From Mumia sp050632745 (GTDB lineage Bacteria > Actinomycetota > Actinomycetes > Propionibacteriales > Nocardioidaceae), in NCBI RefSeq assembly GCF_050632745.1, contig NZ_JBODSD010000003.1:310001-374000 (forward strand): a stretch of 64,000 bases of DNA. The letters run 5' to 3'. Shown here piece after piece: positions 7,881 through 15,525 of this stretch. Each line of letters begins with the position of its first letter. The stretch's first letter is position 1. Under the pieces are notes generated by a model that saw only the letters and a list, made by a program, of their open reading frames with translations, was not told the origin of the DNA and made no database searches. Position numbers and translations under genes: made by a program.

Positions 7881-8249
7881 TCACGCCACGCAGGGCTCGC
7901 AGTCGTCGCAGTCGTCGCACGGTGCGTCATCGTGCCGCCGCGTGACCTCGCGCCGTACGACCTCGCGCCGGGCGACCTCGCGCCGGGCGACCTCGCGTAC
8001 GCGAGGCCGGCCACGCCCGCGCTTCCGGTCGACCGGCTGACCCTTGACGAACACCTCGCCGCCCCAGACGCCCCACGGCTCCTGGCGGTCGAGGGCGGCG
8101 GCCAGGCACTCGGCGCGGATCGGGCACTCGAGGCACAGGGCCTTGGCCCGCTCCACGTCGTCGGAGCGCTCCGCGAACCACAGGTCGGGGCCGAGCACGC
8201 GGCACGGCACCTCCGGTGCGTCGAGCGCGACCCTGGCGACGGTCGTCAT
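7881..8249 (-). CDS. whiB7: WhiB7-like Fe-S regulator with cysteine-rich tail
   Basis: 122-residue WhiB protein. The cluster cysteines are C16, C39, C42 and C48 (CLECPIRAEC); the turn is EPWGVWGGEVF (57-67), followed by the AT-hook KRGRGRPR (76-83) that distinguishes WhiB7 from other Wbl proteins. WhiB7 binds SigA and activates intrinsic antibiotic-resistance genes. Oddities: four tandem R-R-E-V-x units (84-105) and a tail with C111, C114, C117 and C120 spaced C-x2-C-x2-C-x2-C, absent from the roughly 92-residue M. tuberculosis protein. The ATG overlaps the transketolase stop (ATGA), so the long attenuator leader usual for whiB7 is missing. Another AT-hook Wbl paralogue is possible. Confidence 0.72.
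   Translation of the reverse strand: MTTVARVALDAPEVPCRVLGPDLWFAERSDDVERAKALCLECPIRAECLAAALDRQEPWGVWGGEVFVKGQPVDRKRGRGRPRVREVARREVARREVVRREVTRRHDDAPCDDCDDCEPCVA
7941..8000. repeat. 15-bp tandem repeat, four units, inside the whiB7-like gene
   Basis: Four 15-nt units around GACCTCGCGCCG on the + strand encode the repeated R-R-E-V-(A/V/T) pentapeptide on the minus strand. The units differ by only a few bases, so the array is recent and could change copy number in whole codons. Confidence 0.85.
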
Positions 8250-9148
8250 CCGATCAGCTCCTTCACGCGTGCGCGGATCCCGGTGGCGTCGAGCCCGTGC
8301 GCGGCGGCGTGCTCCTTCGGGGAGCCATATCGGCGCAGCTCCGCGTCCCGTGGGACGCCGACGTGCACGACGCGGCTCGGCCGGTCGGCGAGCGCGGCCG
8401 CGACCGAGGCGGCGCTGGTGCCCTCGAGGTACGGCTCGACGACGGCGAGCACGGGGACCGGTCCGGCGAGAGTGCGCAGGCCGGCGGCGTCGAGCGGGTG
8501 CGGCGTCGAGGTGTAGGCGACGCGGACCGGCAGGTCGCGCGTCGCCTCGACGACCGTGTCGAGGAGCGGGCCGACCGCGAGCACGAGCGGTAGGTCATGC
8601 GATCCGCCGCGGACGAGGTGCAGCCTGCCGTCCACGGGGTGCGCCTGTGCGTTCTGCAGCGTCGACATCCGGACGTAGACGCGGCGGTCGGTCGGCGCCT
8701 CCCGACGGACCGCGCGCACGAGCTCGTCGGCGTGGCCCGGGACGTGCACCGTCCAGCCGGGCAGCGCCGAGATCAGCGCGACGTCGGCGGGCGCCTGGTG
8801 CGTCCGGCCCGCGGTGCTGGCGTCGTACGAGGCTCCGGTGCTGACGAGCAGCGCGCCGACGTCCTGGTGCCCGAGGTCGAGCTTGACCTGCTCGTACGCC
8901 CGCTCGACGAGGAACGGTGCGTACGTGTGCACGATCGGCCGCATCCCGGCGAGGGCGAGGCCCCCGGCGACGCCGACCATCGCCTGCTCGCGGATCCCGA
9001 CGTCGATGACGCGGTCGGGGTGACGCGCGATGGCGTCGGTGAGGCCGCCGGAGCCGATCACCGCGAGAACGACGGCGACGCGGGGGTCGTCGTCGAGGAC
9101 GGTGCCGAGCTCGGCGTAGAAGCGTTCACGCATCGGCGTACGGGTCAT
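8246..9148 (-). CDS. Transketolase C-terminal subunit (split transketolase)
   Basis: 300-residue Pyr plus C-terminal half of transketolase. It carries VIDVGIREQAMVGVAGGLALAGMRPIVHTYAPF (the glutamate that activates the thiamine ring is in IREQ, ~48) and the C-terminal transketolase_C domain (~185-300). It pairs with the N-terminal subunit encoded just upstream with an ATGA overlap, and in turn overlaps whiB7 by 4 nt. Split transketolases move C2 ketol units in the non-oxidative pentose phosphate route. The pair could also act on a specialised sugar; no pathway gene nearby decides this. Confidence 0.88.
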   Translation of the reverse strand: MTRTPMRERFYAELGTVLDDDPRVAVVLAVIGSGGLTDAIARHPDRVIDVGIREQAMVGVAGGLALAGMRPIVHTYAPFLVERAYEQVKLDLGHQDVGALLVSTGASYDASTAGRTHQAPADVALISALPGWTVHVPGHADELVRAVRREAPTDRRVYVRMSTLQNAQAHPVDGRLHLVRGGSHDLPLVLAVGPLLDTVVEATRDLPVRVAYTSTPHPLDAAGLRTLAGPVPVLAVVEPYLEGTSAASVAAALADRPSRVVHVGVPRDAELRRYGSPKEHAAAHGLDATGIRARVKELIG

Positions 9149-9888
9149 GCGGCGGCTCCCTTCGTGGTCGGACGGGTCGCCTGTACGAGGGGTGACTGCC
9201 GCGAGCCCCGGAACTTGTCGGTCGTGCGGGCGACAACAACGGTGGGCCGCTCGGGATCTGTGCGCCGCAGCGCCGTCCGGAGCGCCTCGTGGTCGTGACC
9301 GTCGACGTCGGTCGCGTCCCAGCCCTCGAGGGCGAACCGGGCCGCGAGGCCACCCGGCCAGCCGAGCGAGTCGCTGCGGTTGTCGACGACGACGCACGTG
9401 AGGTTGCCCAGACCGAAGCGTCCCGCGACGGCGATCGCCTCCGCGTTGCTGCCCTCGTCTAGCTCGGCGTCGCCCACGAGGACGACGACGCGGGCAGGGT
9501 TGTCCTGCAGCCGCAGGCCGAGCGCGAGACCCACGGCGATCGGGAGTCCGTGCCCCAGCGAGCCGCTCCCGATCTCGATCCCGGGGACGAGCGTGCGGTC
9601 CGGGTGGTGGCCGAGGCGGGAGTCCCAGGAGGCCACGCGGTCCAACCACGAGGCCGGGAAGAAGCCCTTGGCCGCGAGGACGGCGTACGTCGATGCGGGC
9701 CCGTGGCCCTTGGACAGCAGGAAGCGGTCGCGCTGCGGGTCGTCGACGCGGTCGGGCGCGACGTCGAGCACCTGGTCGTACAGCACCCACACCACGTCGA
9801 GGGTCGAGTGGGCGCTCGGGTCGTGCTTCTCGTCGCCGCTGACGCGCGCGAGAAGCTCCAGGACAGGAGGCGGGACGGTCGTGGTCAT
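9145..9888 (-). CDS. Transketolase N-terminal subunit (split transketolase)
   Basis: 247-residue thiamine-diphosphate-binding half. Visible are LLSKGHGPASTYAVLAAKGFFP, SLGHGLPIAVGLALG and the Mg-ThDP motif VVLVGDAELDEGSNAEAIAVAGRFGLGNLTCVVVDNR (GD-x~27-N). The ATG at 9888 is preferred over the upstream TTG at 9903, because a CACGAT -10 box ends 6 nt before it and the message would be leaderless. The promoter has a 19-nt spacer covered by a SoxR-like dyad, and soxR is transcribed divergently 56 bp away. The set N-C-whiB7 is one overlapping operon. Confidence 0.88.
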   Translation of the reverse strand: MTTTVPPPVLELLARVSGDEKHDPSAHSTLDVVWVLYDQVLDVAPDRVDDPQRDRFLLSKGHGPASTYAVLAAKGFFPASWLDRVASWDSRLGHHPDRTLVPGIEIGSGSLGHGLPIAVGLALGLRLQDNPARVVVLVGDAELDEGSNAEAIAVAGRFGLGNLTCVVVDNRSDSLGWPGGLAARFALEGWDATDVDGHDHEALRTALRRTDPERPTVVVARTTDKFRGSRQSPLVQATRPTTKGAAA

Positions 9889-9894
9889 GCCGGT

Positions 9895-9925
9895 ATCGTG
9901 CAAGTTGAAGTGAACTTGAGATCAA
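9895..9925 (-). promoter_or_regulatory. SoxR-type promoter of the transketolase-whiB7 operon
   Basis: On the minus strand TTGATC (9925-9920) and CACGAT (9900-9895) are 19 nt apart. The spacer begins TCAAGTTCACTT, matching 8 of 9 bases of the left half of the classical SoxR box CCTCAAGTT and about 5 of 9 in the right half. It also contains CAAGTT-N6-AACTTG. The long spacer and the adjacent divergent soxR gene fit a SoxR-activated promoter. Confidence 0.7.
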
Positions 9926-9944
9926 GCCTCCGGGAGGAGTGACG

Positions 9945-10412
9945 GTGATCACGGAGCCGCACCTGACGATCGGCGAGACCGCGCACCGCAGCGGCGTGGC
10001 GCCCTCGGGGCTGCGCTACTACGAGTCCCTCGGTCTGATCGCGTCCGAGCGGACGTCGGGCAACCAGCGCCGCTACGCCCGCAGCATGCTGCGCCGCATC
10101 GCGTTCATCCGCACGGCCTCACGCATCGGGCTCACCCTCGACGAGATCCGGGAGGCCCTCGCGACCCTGCCGGAGGGACGGACCCCGACGAAGAAGGACT
10201 GGAGCCGGCTCTCGCGGTCGTGGCGCCCGCGCCTCGACGCACGGATCGCCGAGCTCGAGCGGCTGCGCGACGACCTCGACTCCTGCATCGGGTGCGGGTG
10301 TCTCTCGCTGCAGAAGTGCGCGCTCTCCAACCCCGGTGACCGTGCTGCGCGGCTCGGCCCGGGGGCCCGCTACCTGGAGGGCGACCGGCCCTCCGACGCG
10401 CTGGAGGCGTGA
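9945..10412 (+). CDS. soxR: Redox-sensitive MerR-family activator SoxR
   Basis: 155-residue SoxR. A winged helix (TIGETAHRSGVAPSGLRYYESLGLI, 8-32) and dimerisation helix are followed by the [2Fe-2S] ligands C114-IG-C117-G-C119-LSLQK-C125, exactly the C-x2-C-x-C-x5-C of SoxR. SoxR senses redox-active compounds and in actinomycetes answers endogenous redox-active antibiotics. GTG 9945 is chosen over GTG 9939 because GGAGG at 9933-9937 is 7 nt from it and only 1 nt from the other. It is divergent from the transketolase-whiB7 operon, whose promoter carries a SoxR-like dyad. Confidence 0.92.
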   Translation: MITEPHLTIGETAHRSGVAPSGLRYYESLGLIASERTSGNQRRYARSMLRRIAFIRTASRIGLTLDEIREALATLPEGRTPTKKDWSRLSRSWRPRLDARIAELERLRDDLDSCIGCGCLSLQKCALSNPGDRAARLGPGARYLEGDRPSDALEA

Positions 10413-10422
10413 GGGAGCAGGC

Positions 10423-10731
10423 TCAGCGCGGCGTGACCTCGACCTCGACCTCGTCGCCCTCCTCCAGGCCCTCTGCCCGCCGCACCGGCTTCTTGAGCGG
10501 AAGCACGTAGCAGCCGCTGCGGGAGTCGGGGAACACCGACGTGTCCCACCGGCTCCCTCCGACGCGGACGCGCACCGAGACCGAGCCGAAGCCCGGCCGG
10601 TCGCCGCCATGACTGCGCGCCCTGATGTCGTCGGAGACGTCGGGCGGCAGCGTCACGAAGTGCCAGGCCGCGTCGCCCGGCGCACGCCACACCGACGACG
10701 CGAAGGCGTACGTCGGCGGTGGGCGCTCCAT
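10423..10731 (-). CDS. DUF1905 domain protein
   Basis: 102-residue protein with the DUF1905 pattern: FASSVWRAPGDAAWHFVTLPPDVSDDIRARS, then a GFGSVSVRVRVGGSRWDTSVFPDSRSGCYVLPLKKPVRRAEGLEEGDEVEVEVT beta half. DUF1905 proteins are small beta-barrels often fused to or next to YdeI-type proteins; function unknown. ATG 10731 was chosen over GTG 10740, which would add only three residues. The gene lies convergent to soxR with 10 nt between stops and has no evident operon partner. Confidence 0.85.
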   Translation of the reverse strand: MERPPPTYAFASSVWRAPGDAAWHFVTLPPDVSDDIRARSHGGDRPGFGSVSVRVRVGGSRWDTSVFPDSRSGCYVLPLKKPVRRAEGLEEGDEVEVEVTPR

Positions 10732-10774
10732 GCCACGCACCTTATGACGTGCGACCGACGCGGTGCTGCCCGCG

Positions 10775-11959
10775 TCAGATCTCGAACGGCATCCCCGCGT
10801 AGTTCTCCGCGAGCCCGGTCGCGCCCGCCTTCGACGACGTGACCCAGCGCAGCTGCGACAGCTGCAGCTGAGCGTCGAAGGGGTCGCCGTTGTGGTGCAG
10901 CATCGTCGTCATCCACCACGAGAAGTGGGTGCAGCGCCAGACGCGGCGCAGCGCCGTGTCGGAGTAGGCGTCCGCGAGCCGCGCGTCGCCCTTGCCGACA
11001 AGCTCCGCGAGGGCGGGAGCGAGCAGCGCCACGTCCGCGATCGCGAGGTTGAGTCCCTTGGCGCCGGTGGGCGGCACGATGTGCGCCGCGTCGCCGGCAA
11101 GGAAGAGGCGGCCGTGGCTCATCGGGGCGTGCACGTACGACCGCATCGGCAGCACGCTCTTGTCGGTGATCGGGCCTGGGTTCAGCTCCCAGCCGTCCTG
11201 CCCGTGCCCGAGGCGGGTCGCGAGCTCGTCCCAGATGCGGTCGTCCGACCACGAGTCGGGATCGGTGCCCGGCTCGACCTGGAGATAGAGGCGGCTGACC
11301 GTCTCCGAACGCATCGAGTGGAGCGCGAAGCCGTTCGGGTGCCACGCGTAGATGAGCTCGTCCGTCGACGGGGCGACATCGGCGAGGATGCCGAACCAGG
11401 AGTACGGATAGGTGCGCTCCCACGTCGTCCCGCCGGGGATCGCGGAGCGGCTCGGCCCGAACGACCCGTCGCACCCCGCGATCGCGTCGGCCTCCAGCCG
11501 CTGCGGGTTGCCGTCGGCGTCGGTGTAGGTCACCGAAGGACGGTCGGTGTCGAGGTCGTGCAGCGCGGTGTCGCTGATCTCGTACACCCACTGCTGGCCG
11601 GCTGCGGCGCGCGCCTCGACGAGGTCCTTCTGCACCTCGGTCTGGCCGTACACGTAGACGCTGCGGCCGATCAGGTCCATGAAGTCGAGGTGGTGCCGCT
11701 CGTGCGGGAACTGCAGGTAGATCCCCCGGTGCTGGTCACCCTCGCGGGCGAGCCGGTCGCCGAGCCCGACGTCGGTCAGCAGGTCGACGCTGCTCTGCTC
11801 GAGGATGCCGGCGCGGATCCGTGCACCGACGTACTCCTGGCTGCGCGTCTCGAGGACGACCGAGTCGATCCCGCGGGCAGCGAGGAGGTGCGAGAGGAGG
11901 AGACCGGCAGGTCCGGCGCCGATGATGGCGACCTGCGTGCGGGACGTGACGTGGCTCAT
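10775..11959 (-). CDS. pobA: 4-hydroxybenzoate 3-monooxygenase
   Basis: 394-residue class A flavoprotein hydroxylase, exactly the usual PobA length. It has the FAD Rossmann motif VAIIGAGPAGLLLSHLLAARGIDSVVLE (9-36), RIRAGILEQ (47-55), the second FAD motif GRLFLAGDAAHIVPPTGAKGLNLAI (near 280-305) and a PobA-like C-terminus. It converts 4-hydroxybenzoate, NAD(P)H and O2 to protocatechuate in the cytosol. It lies on the minus strand 76 bp behind the IclR gene and is divergent as a block from pcaHGBL, which cleaves its product, so regulator, pobA and pca genes form one functional unit. Confidence 0.95.
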   Translation of the reverse strand: MSHVTSRTQVAIIGAGPAGLLLSHLLAARGIDSVVLETRSQEYVGARIRAGILEQSSVDLLTDVGLGDRLAREGDQHRGIYLQFPHERHHLDFMDLIGRSVYVYGQTEVQKDLVEARAAAGQQWVYEISDTALHDLDTDRPSVTYTDADGNPQRLEADAIAGCDGSFGPSRSAIPGGTTWERTYPYSWFGILADVAPSTDELIYAWHPNGFALHSMRSETVSRLYLQVEPGTDPDSWSDDRIWDELATRLGHGQDGWELNPGPITDKSVLPMRSYVHAPMSHGRLFLAGDAAHIVPPTGAKGLNLAIADVALLAPALAELVGKGDARLADAYSDTALRRVWRCTHFSWWMTTMLHHNGDPFDAQLQLSQLRWVTSSKAGATGLAENYAGMPFEI

Positions 11960-12035
11960 GGGGCCATTGCAGCGTGCTGCGCGTCACGCGGCGAACCAGG
12001 TCTTCCACTGAGCGAAAGCGTGTCGCGACGGGCGG

Positions 12036-12779
12036 TCAGAGCTGCCTCCCGATCCCCTGGGCCGCGACCTGCAGCGCCGCGACGAGCCGGGCACGGTCGC
12101 GTTTGAGGGTGGGGACCACGACGCCGATCGCGGCGACCACCTGGTCCCCTCGGCGCACCGGGACGGCGGCCGAGCACGCGCCGAGCGTCATCTCCTCGTA
12201 CGTCGTCGCGTAGCCGTCACGCCGGATCCGCGCGAGCTGGTCCTCGAGGATCCCCGGCTGCGTCACCGTGTAGGGCGTCACGCGGGTGAGCGACCCGAGG
12301 ACGCGGCGGCGTACGTCGTCCGGGGCGTGCGCGAGGAGCACCTTGCCGACGCCCGTCGCGTGCATCGGCAGGGTCGAGCCGATGCTGCTGACCACGGGCA
12401 CCGACGTACGGCCCCGCATCCGCTCGAGGTAGAGGACCTCGTCGCCGTCGCGCACGGCGAGGTGCACCGTCGCGAGCGTCGCGGCGTAGATGTCGTGCAG
12501 GAACGGCTCGGCGACCTGCCGCAGGCCCGCCTCGACCGGCGCGAGCAGTCCGACGTCCCAGATCAGCCGGCCCACGACGTACCGGCCGTCGGGTCGCCGC
12601 GACAACGCCCCGGCGGCGGTCAGCTCTCCAACCAGGCGGTGTGCCGTCGGCAGCGGGAGGTCGGCCCGCCGGGCGAGCTCGCTGAGCGTGAGGCGCCGGT
12701 GCGTGGCGTCGAAGGCCGACAGCAGTGCGAGGATGCGCGAGGCGACGCTGACGCCCGGAGCCGAGGTGTTGCCGGCCAT
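12036..12779 (-). CDS. IclR-family regulator of the pob/pca genes
   Basis: 247-residue IclR protein. The N-terminal winged helix is VSVASRILALLSAFDATHRRLTLSELARRADLPLPTAHRLVGEL (10-53), followed by the effector domain (~75-247) with HATGVGKVLLAHAP and CSAAVPVRRGDQVVAAIGVVVP. The position between pobA (same strand) and pcaH (divergent, 66 bp) makes it the likely local controller of both, sensing 4-hydroxybenzoate or protocatechuate. Two dyads in the shared promoter are candidate binding sites. A second, PcaR-type IclR gene lies at 26.6 kb, so control may be shared. Confidence 0.88.
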   Translation of the reverse strand: MAGNTSAPGVSVASRILALLSAFDATHRRLTLSELARRADLPLPTAHRLVGELTAAGALSRRPDGRYVVGRLIWDVGLLAPVEAGLRQVAEPFLHDIYAATLATVHLAVRDGDEVLYLERMRGRTSVPVVSSIGSTLPMHATGVGKVLLAHAPDDVRRRVLGSLTRVTPYTVTQPGILEDQLARIRRDGYATTYEEMTLGACSAAVPVRRGDQVVAAIGVVVPTLKRDRARLVAALQVAAQGIGRQL

Positions 12780-12787
12780 AGTCCTCC

Positions 12788-12802
12788 TTCCGCTGGACGG
12801 AA
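12788..12802. promoter_or_regulatory. Candidate IclR operator TTCCG-N5-CGGAA
   Basis: Perfect 5-bp arms around CTGGA, 9 bp from the start of the divergent IclR gene. The 15-bp size fits IclR-family dimer sites. Its closeness to the regulator's start suggests autoregulation. Confidence 0.55.
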
Positions 12803-12817
12803 TCCTAGTCTTCATCC

Positions 12818-12839
12818 GGTGACCGGGGTCACCTAGCGT
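12818..12839 (+). promoter_or_regulatory. pcaH promoter with overlapping palindrome
   Basis: GGTGACC-GG-GGTCACC (12818-12833), a perfect 7-bp dyad, abuts TAGCGT (12834-12839), the likely -10 box. ATG 12846 begins 6 nt after it, giving a leaderless pcaH message. A protein bound at this dyad would sit between -35 and -10 and control pcaHGBL. Confidence 0.6.
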
Positions 12840-12845
12840 GCGGGC

Positions 12846-13667
12846 ATGACCACACCTCCGCCCAGCTCCGACAGCGCGATGGCTTCCCAGGCCGAGGTCA
12901 CCGCCGAGATCCAGGAGATCGCTGAGCGGTCCGAGCGAGAAGGCGCGTACCAGCGCCCCGGCGACGCGGAGACGCAGCCGCGCCGCGACTACCCGCCGTA
13001 CCGCAGCAGCATCCTGCGCCACCCCACCAAGGACCTCCACCACGCCGACCCGGAGACCATCGAGCTGTGGGCGCCGTGCTTCGGCCACCGTGACGTCGAC
13101 CCCCTCGAGGCCGACCTGACGATCCAGCACAGCGGGGAGCCGATCGGTGAGCGGATGGTGCTCACCGGCCGCGTCGTCGACGGCGAAGGGCGTCCCGTGC
13201 GCCACCAGCTGGTCGAGATCTGGCAGGCCAACGCCGGCGGCCGCTACATCCACAAGCGCGACCAGCACCCGGCGCCGCTCGACCCCAACTTCACCGGCAT
13301 CGGGCGCTGCCTGACCGACGAGAACGGCGTCTACCGGTTCCAGACGATCAAGCCGGGTCCATACCCGTGGAAGAACCACCACAACGCCTGGCGGCCGGCG
13401 CACATCCACTTCTCGCTGTTCGGCACCGAGTTCACGCAGCGGATGGTCACGCAGATGTACTTCCCGGGCGACCCGCTCTTCGCCCTGGACCCGATCTACC
13501 AGTCGATCACCGACGCGAAGGCGCGCGAGCGGCTCGTCGCGTCGTACGACCACGACGTCACGAGCCACGAGTGGGCGACGGGCTACCGCTGGGACATCGT
13601 GCTCACCGGCACCCACCGCACCTACATGGAACCCGAGCCCGACCCGACCGACAGGGGCGACGCATGA
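12846..13667 (+). CDS. pcaH: Protocatechuate 3,4-dioxygenase beta subunit
   Basis: 273-residue catalytic subunit. The four non-haem Fe(III) ligands are Y134 (GGRYIHK), Y173 (GPYPWKN), H186 and H188 (RPAHIHFS); their spacing of 39, 13 and 2 equals that of the characterised enzyme. It opens protocatechuate between the hydroxyls (intradiol) to 3-carboxy-cis,cis-muconate with O2. It heads the pcaHGBL operon, with an ATGA overlap to pcaG, and probably starts leaderless. Divergent from the IclR regulator. Confidence 0.96.
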   Translation: MTTPPPSSDSAMASQAEVTAEIQEIAERSEREGAYQRPGDAETQPRRDYPPYRSSILRHPTKDLHHADPETIELWAPCFGHRDVDPLEADLTIQHSGEPIGERMVLTGRVVDGEGRPVRHQLVEIWQANAGGRYIHKRDQHPAPLDPNFTGIGRCLTDENGVYRFQTIKPGPYPWKNHHNAWRPAHIHFSLFGTEFTQRMVTQMYFPGDPLFALDPIYQSITDAKARERLVASYDHDVTSHEWATGYRWDIVLTGTHRTYMEPEPDPTDRGDA

Positions 13668-14221
13668 GCACGCTGACTCCGACCCCCGGCCAGACCGTCG
13701 GGCCGTTCTTCCACTACGCCCTCCCGTACGACGGCGACCGCGACCTGGTGCCGCCGGGCACCGCAGGGGCGATCCGGCTGCACGGCACCGTGTACGACGG
13801 GGCGGGTACGCCGATCCCGGACGCGCTGGTCGAGATCTGGCAGGCGGCACCGGACGGCACCGTAATCCAGGAGCCGGGATCGCTGCGCCGCGACGGCTGG
13901 ACGTTCACCGGGTTCGGACGTGCGAGCACGACCCGCGAGGGCACGTACTCCTTCTCCACGCTGGTGCCCGGGCCGACCGAGGACGGCGCCGCGGCGTTCT
14001 TCGCGGTCACGGTCTTCGCCCGCGGGCTGACGAACCGGCTCTTCACGCGGGCGTACGTCCCGGGTGACGACGCCGCCCTGGCCGCGGACCGGCTGCTGGC
14101 GTCCGTCGACGAGGACCGACGGGGCACGCTGCTCGCGGTCGAGGACGCGCAGGGGCTGCGGTTCGACATCCGCCTGCAGGGCGAGGACGAGACCGTCTTC
14201 CTGCAGTTTCCGGGACACTGA
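13664..14221 (+). CDS. pcaG: Protocatechuate 3,4-dioxygenase alpha subunit
   Basis: 185-residue non-catalytic partner of PcaH in the (alpha-beta-Fe) complex. The opening TPTPGQTVGPFFHYALPY and the LVEIWQAAPDGT/GFGRASTT stretch are PcaG hallmarks; the iron-binding Tyr/His set is absent, as expected for alpha. The subunit shapes the active-site entrance. ATG 13664 overlaps the pcaH stop by 4 nt, so synthesis of the two subunits is coupled. Followed after 5 nt by pcaB. Confidence 0.96.
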   Translation: MSTLTPTPGQTVGPFFHYALPYDGDRDLVPPGTAGAIRLHGTVYDGAGTPIPDALVEIWQAAPDGTVIQEPGSLRRDGWTFTGFGRASTTREGTYSFSTLVPGPTEDGAAAFFAVTVFARGLTNRLFTRAYVPGDDAALAADRLLASVDEDRRGTLLAVEDAQGLRFDIRLQGEDETVFLQFPGH

Positions 14222-14226
14222 GCCGT

Positions 14227-15525
14227 ATGACGGATCTTCTCTGGCCCGGTGACGAGCGGGCCGGGGACCTGCTCACGGACGCCGCGGTGCTCGCGGCGAT
14301 GGTGCGCGTGGAGCAGGCGTGGCTCGATGCGCTCGTCGACGCCGGGCTCGCCCCGAAGGCGCTGGACCTGGTCGGGCTCGTCGGTCCGGACGACGTGCCG
14401 GCCCTCGCGGAGCGCGCGGAGGGCGGAGGCAACCCCGTGATCGGTCTCGTCTCGCTGCTGCGCGAGCGGGCGGTGCCTCCGGGCGCCCTCGAGTCGGACG
14501 CCACCTGGATCCACCGCGGTCTGACCAGTCAGGACGTCGTCGACACGGCGCTCGTGCTGGTGGTCCGTGACGCGCTCGACCGCATCGCGGCGCAGATCCG
14601 CGCGCAGGTGGCCGGGCTGGTCGCGCTCGTCGAGGCGAACCGCGCGACGGTGATGGTCGGTCGTACGCTGACGCAGCACGCCGTCCCGACCACGTTCGGG
14701 CTGGTCGTTGCCGGATGGCTCGACGGTGTGCTCGACGCGGCGGAGGAGATCGGCCGTGCCCGGGCGTCGCTGCCGGTGCAGATCGGCGGTGCCGTCGGCA
14801 CGCTCGCGGCGAGCGCAGAGCTCGCCCGGCTGCAGGGCCACGCCGACCCCGGCGCGGTGGCGGTGCGGCTCGCGGAGGCGACCGCCGAGGCCCTCGGGCT
14901 CGCGTGGGCGCGGCCGTGGCACGTGCGCCGTACGCCGGTGGTGCGGGTCGGCGACGCGCTGGTCACCGCCACCGACGTCTGGGGCCAGCTCGCGACCGAC
15001 GTCGCGACGCTGTCCCGGCCCGAGATCGGCGAGCTCGCCGAGCCCGCGAAGGAGGGGCGTGGAGGCTCGTCGACGATGCCGCAGAAGCAGAATCCCGTGC
15101 TGTCCGTCCTCATCCGTCGCGCGGCGATCGCGGCGCCTCCGCTCGCGTCCACGCTGCACACCGCTGCCGCGCTCGCGGTGGACCAGCGCCCGGACGGGGC
15201 GTGGCACGCCGAGTGGGAGACGCTCCGTACGCTTGCGCGCCGTACCGTCGTCGCGTCGGACCAGGCCGCGGAGCTCCTCGCGGGGCTTCGGGTCGACGCG
15301 GACCGGATGCGCGCCAACCTCGACGCGGCAGGCCCCGGCGTCCTCGCCGAGCGCGACGGGATCCGCCGCCTCTCGTCCGCCGGCAGCGCCTCGACCGGGG
15401 GCTCAGGCCCCGCCATGACCGCGCCGACGGACGCCCAGGCCGCCTTGTCGTACCTGGGCGCGACCGACCTGCTCGTGGGCGCCACGCTGACCCGCGCCCG
15501 TACCTTCCTGGAGGACCCCGCATGA
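14227..15525 (+). CDS. pcaB: 3-carboxy-cis,cis-muconate cycloisomerase
   Basis: 432-residue member of the fumarase/aspartase superfamily. It carries the signature loop GRGGSSTMPQKQNPV (~278-292), with the catalytic serine, and THRGLTSQD-like IHRGLTSQDVVDTAL (~98-112). It closes the PcaHG product to 4-carboxymuconolactone in the bacterial gamma pathway. Length is close to the family norm; the last 80 residues are alanine-rich. It overlaps the pcaL fusion gene by 4 nt (ATGA). Confidence 0.95.
   Translation: MTDLLWPGDERAGDLLTDAAVLAAMVRVEQAWLDALVDAGLAPKALDLVGLVGPDDVPALAERAEGGGNPVIGLVSLLRERAVPPGALESDATWIHRGLTSQDVVDTALVLVVRDALDRIAAQIRAQVAGLVALVEANRATVMVGRTLTQHAVPTTFGLVVAGWLDGVLDAAEEIGRARASLPVQIGGAVGTLAASAELARLQGHADPGAVAVRLAEATAEALGLAWARPWHVRRTPVVRVGDALVTATDVWGQLATDVATLSRPEIGELAEPAKEGRGGSSTMPQKQNPVLSVLIRRAAIAAPPLASTLHTAAALAVDQRPDGAWHAEWETLRTLARRTVVASDQAAELLAGLRVDADRMRANLDAAGPGVLAERDGIRRLSSAGSASTGGSGPAMTAPTDAQAALSYLGATDLLVGATLTRARTFLEDPA

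Noticed and set aside
8246..8250. Search for the whiB7 attenuator leader with an upstream small ORF
   Set aside because: There is no space: the whiB7-like ATG overlaps the transketolase stop, so no such leader exists at this locus.
12818..12833. GGTGACC/GGTCACC palindrome as a terminator
   Set aside because: It abuts the pcaH -10 box between divergent genes, where an operator is far more likely.
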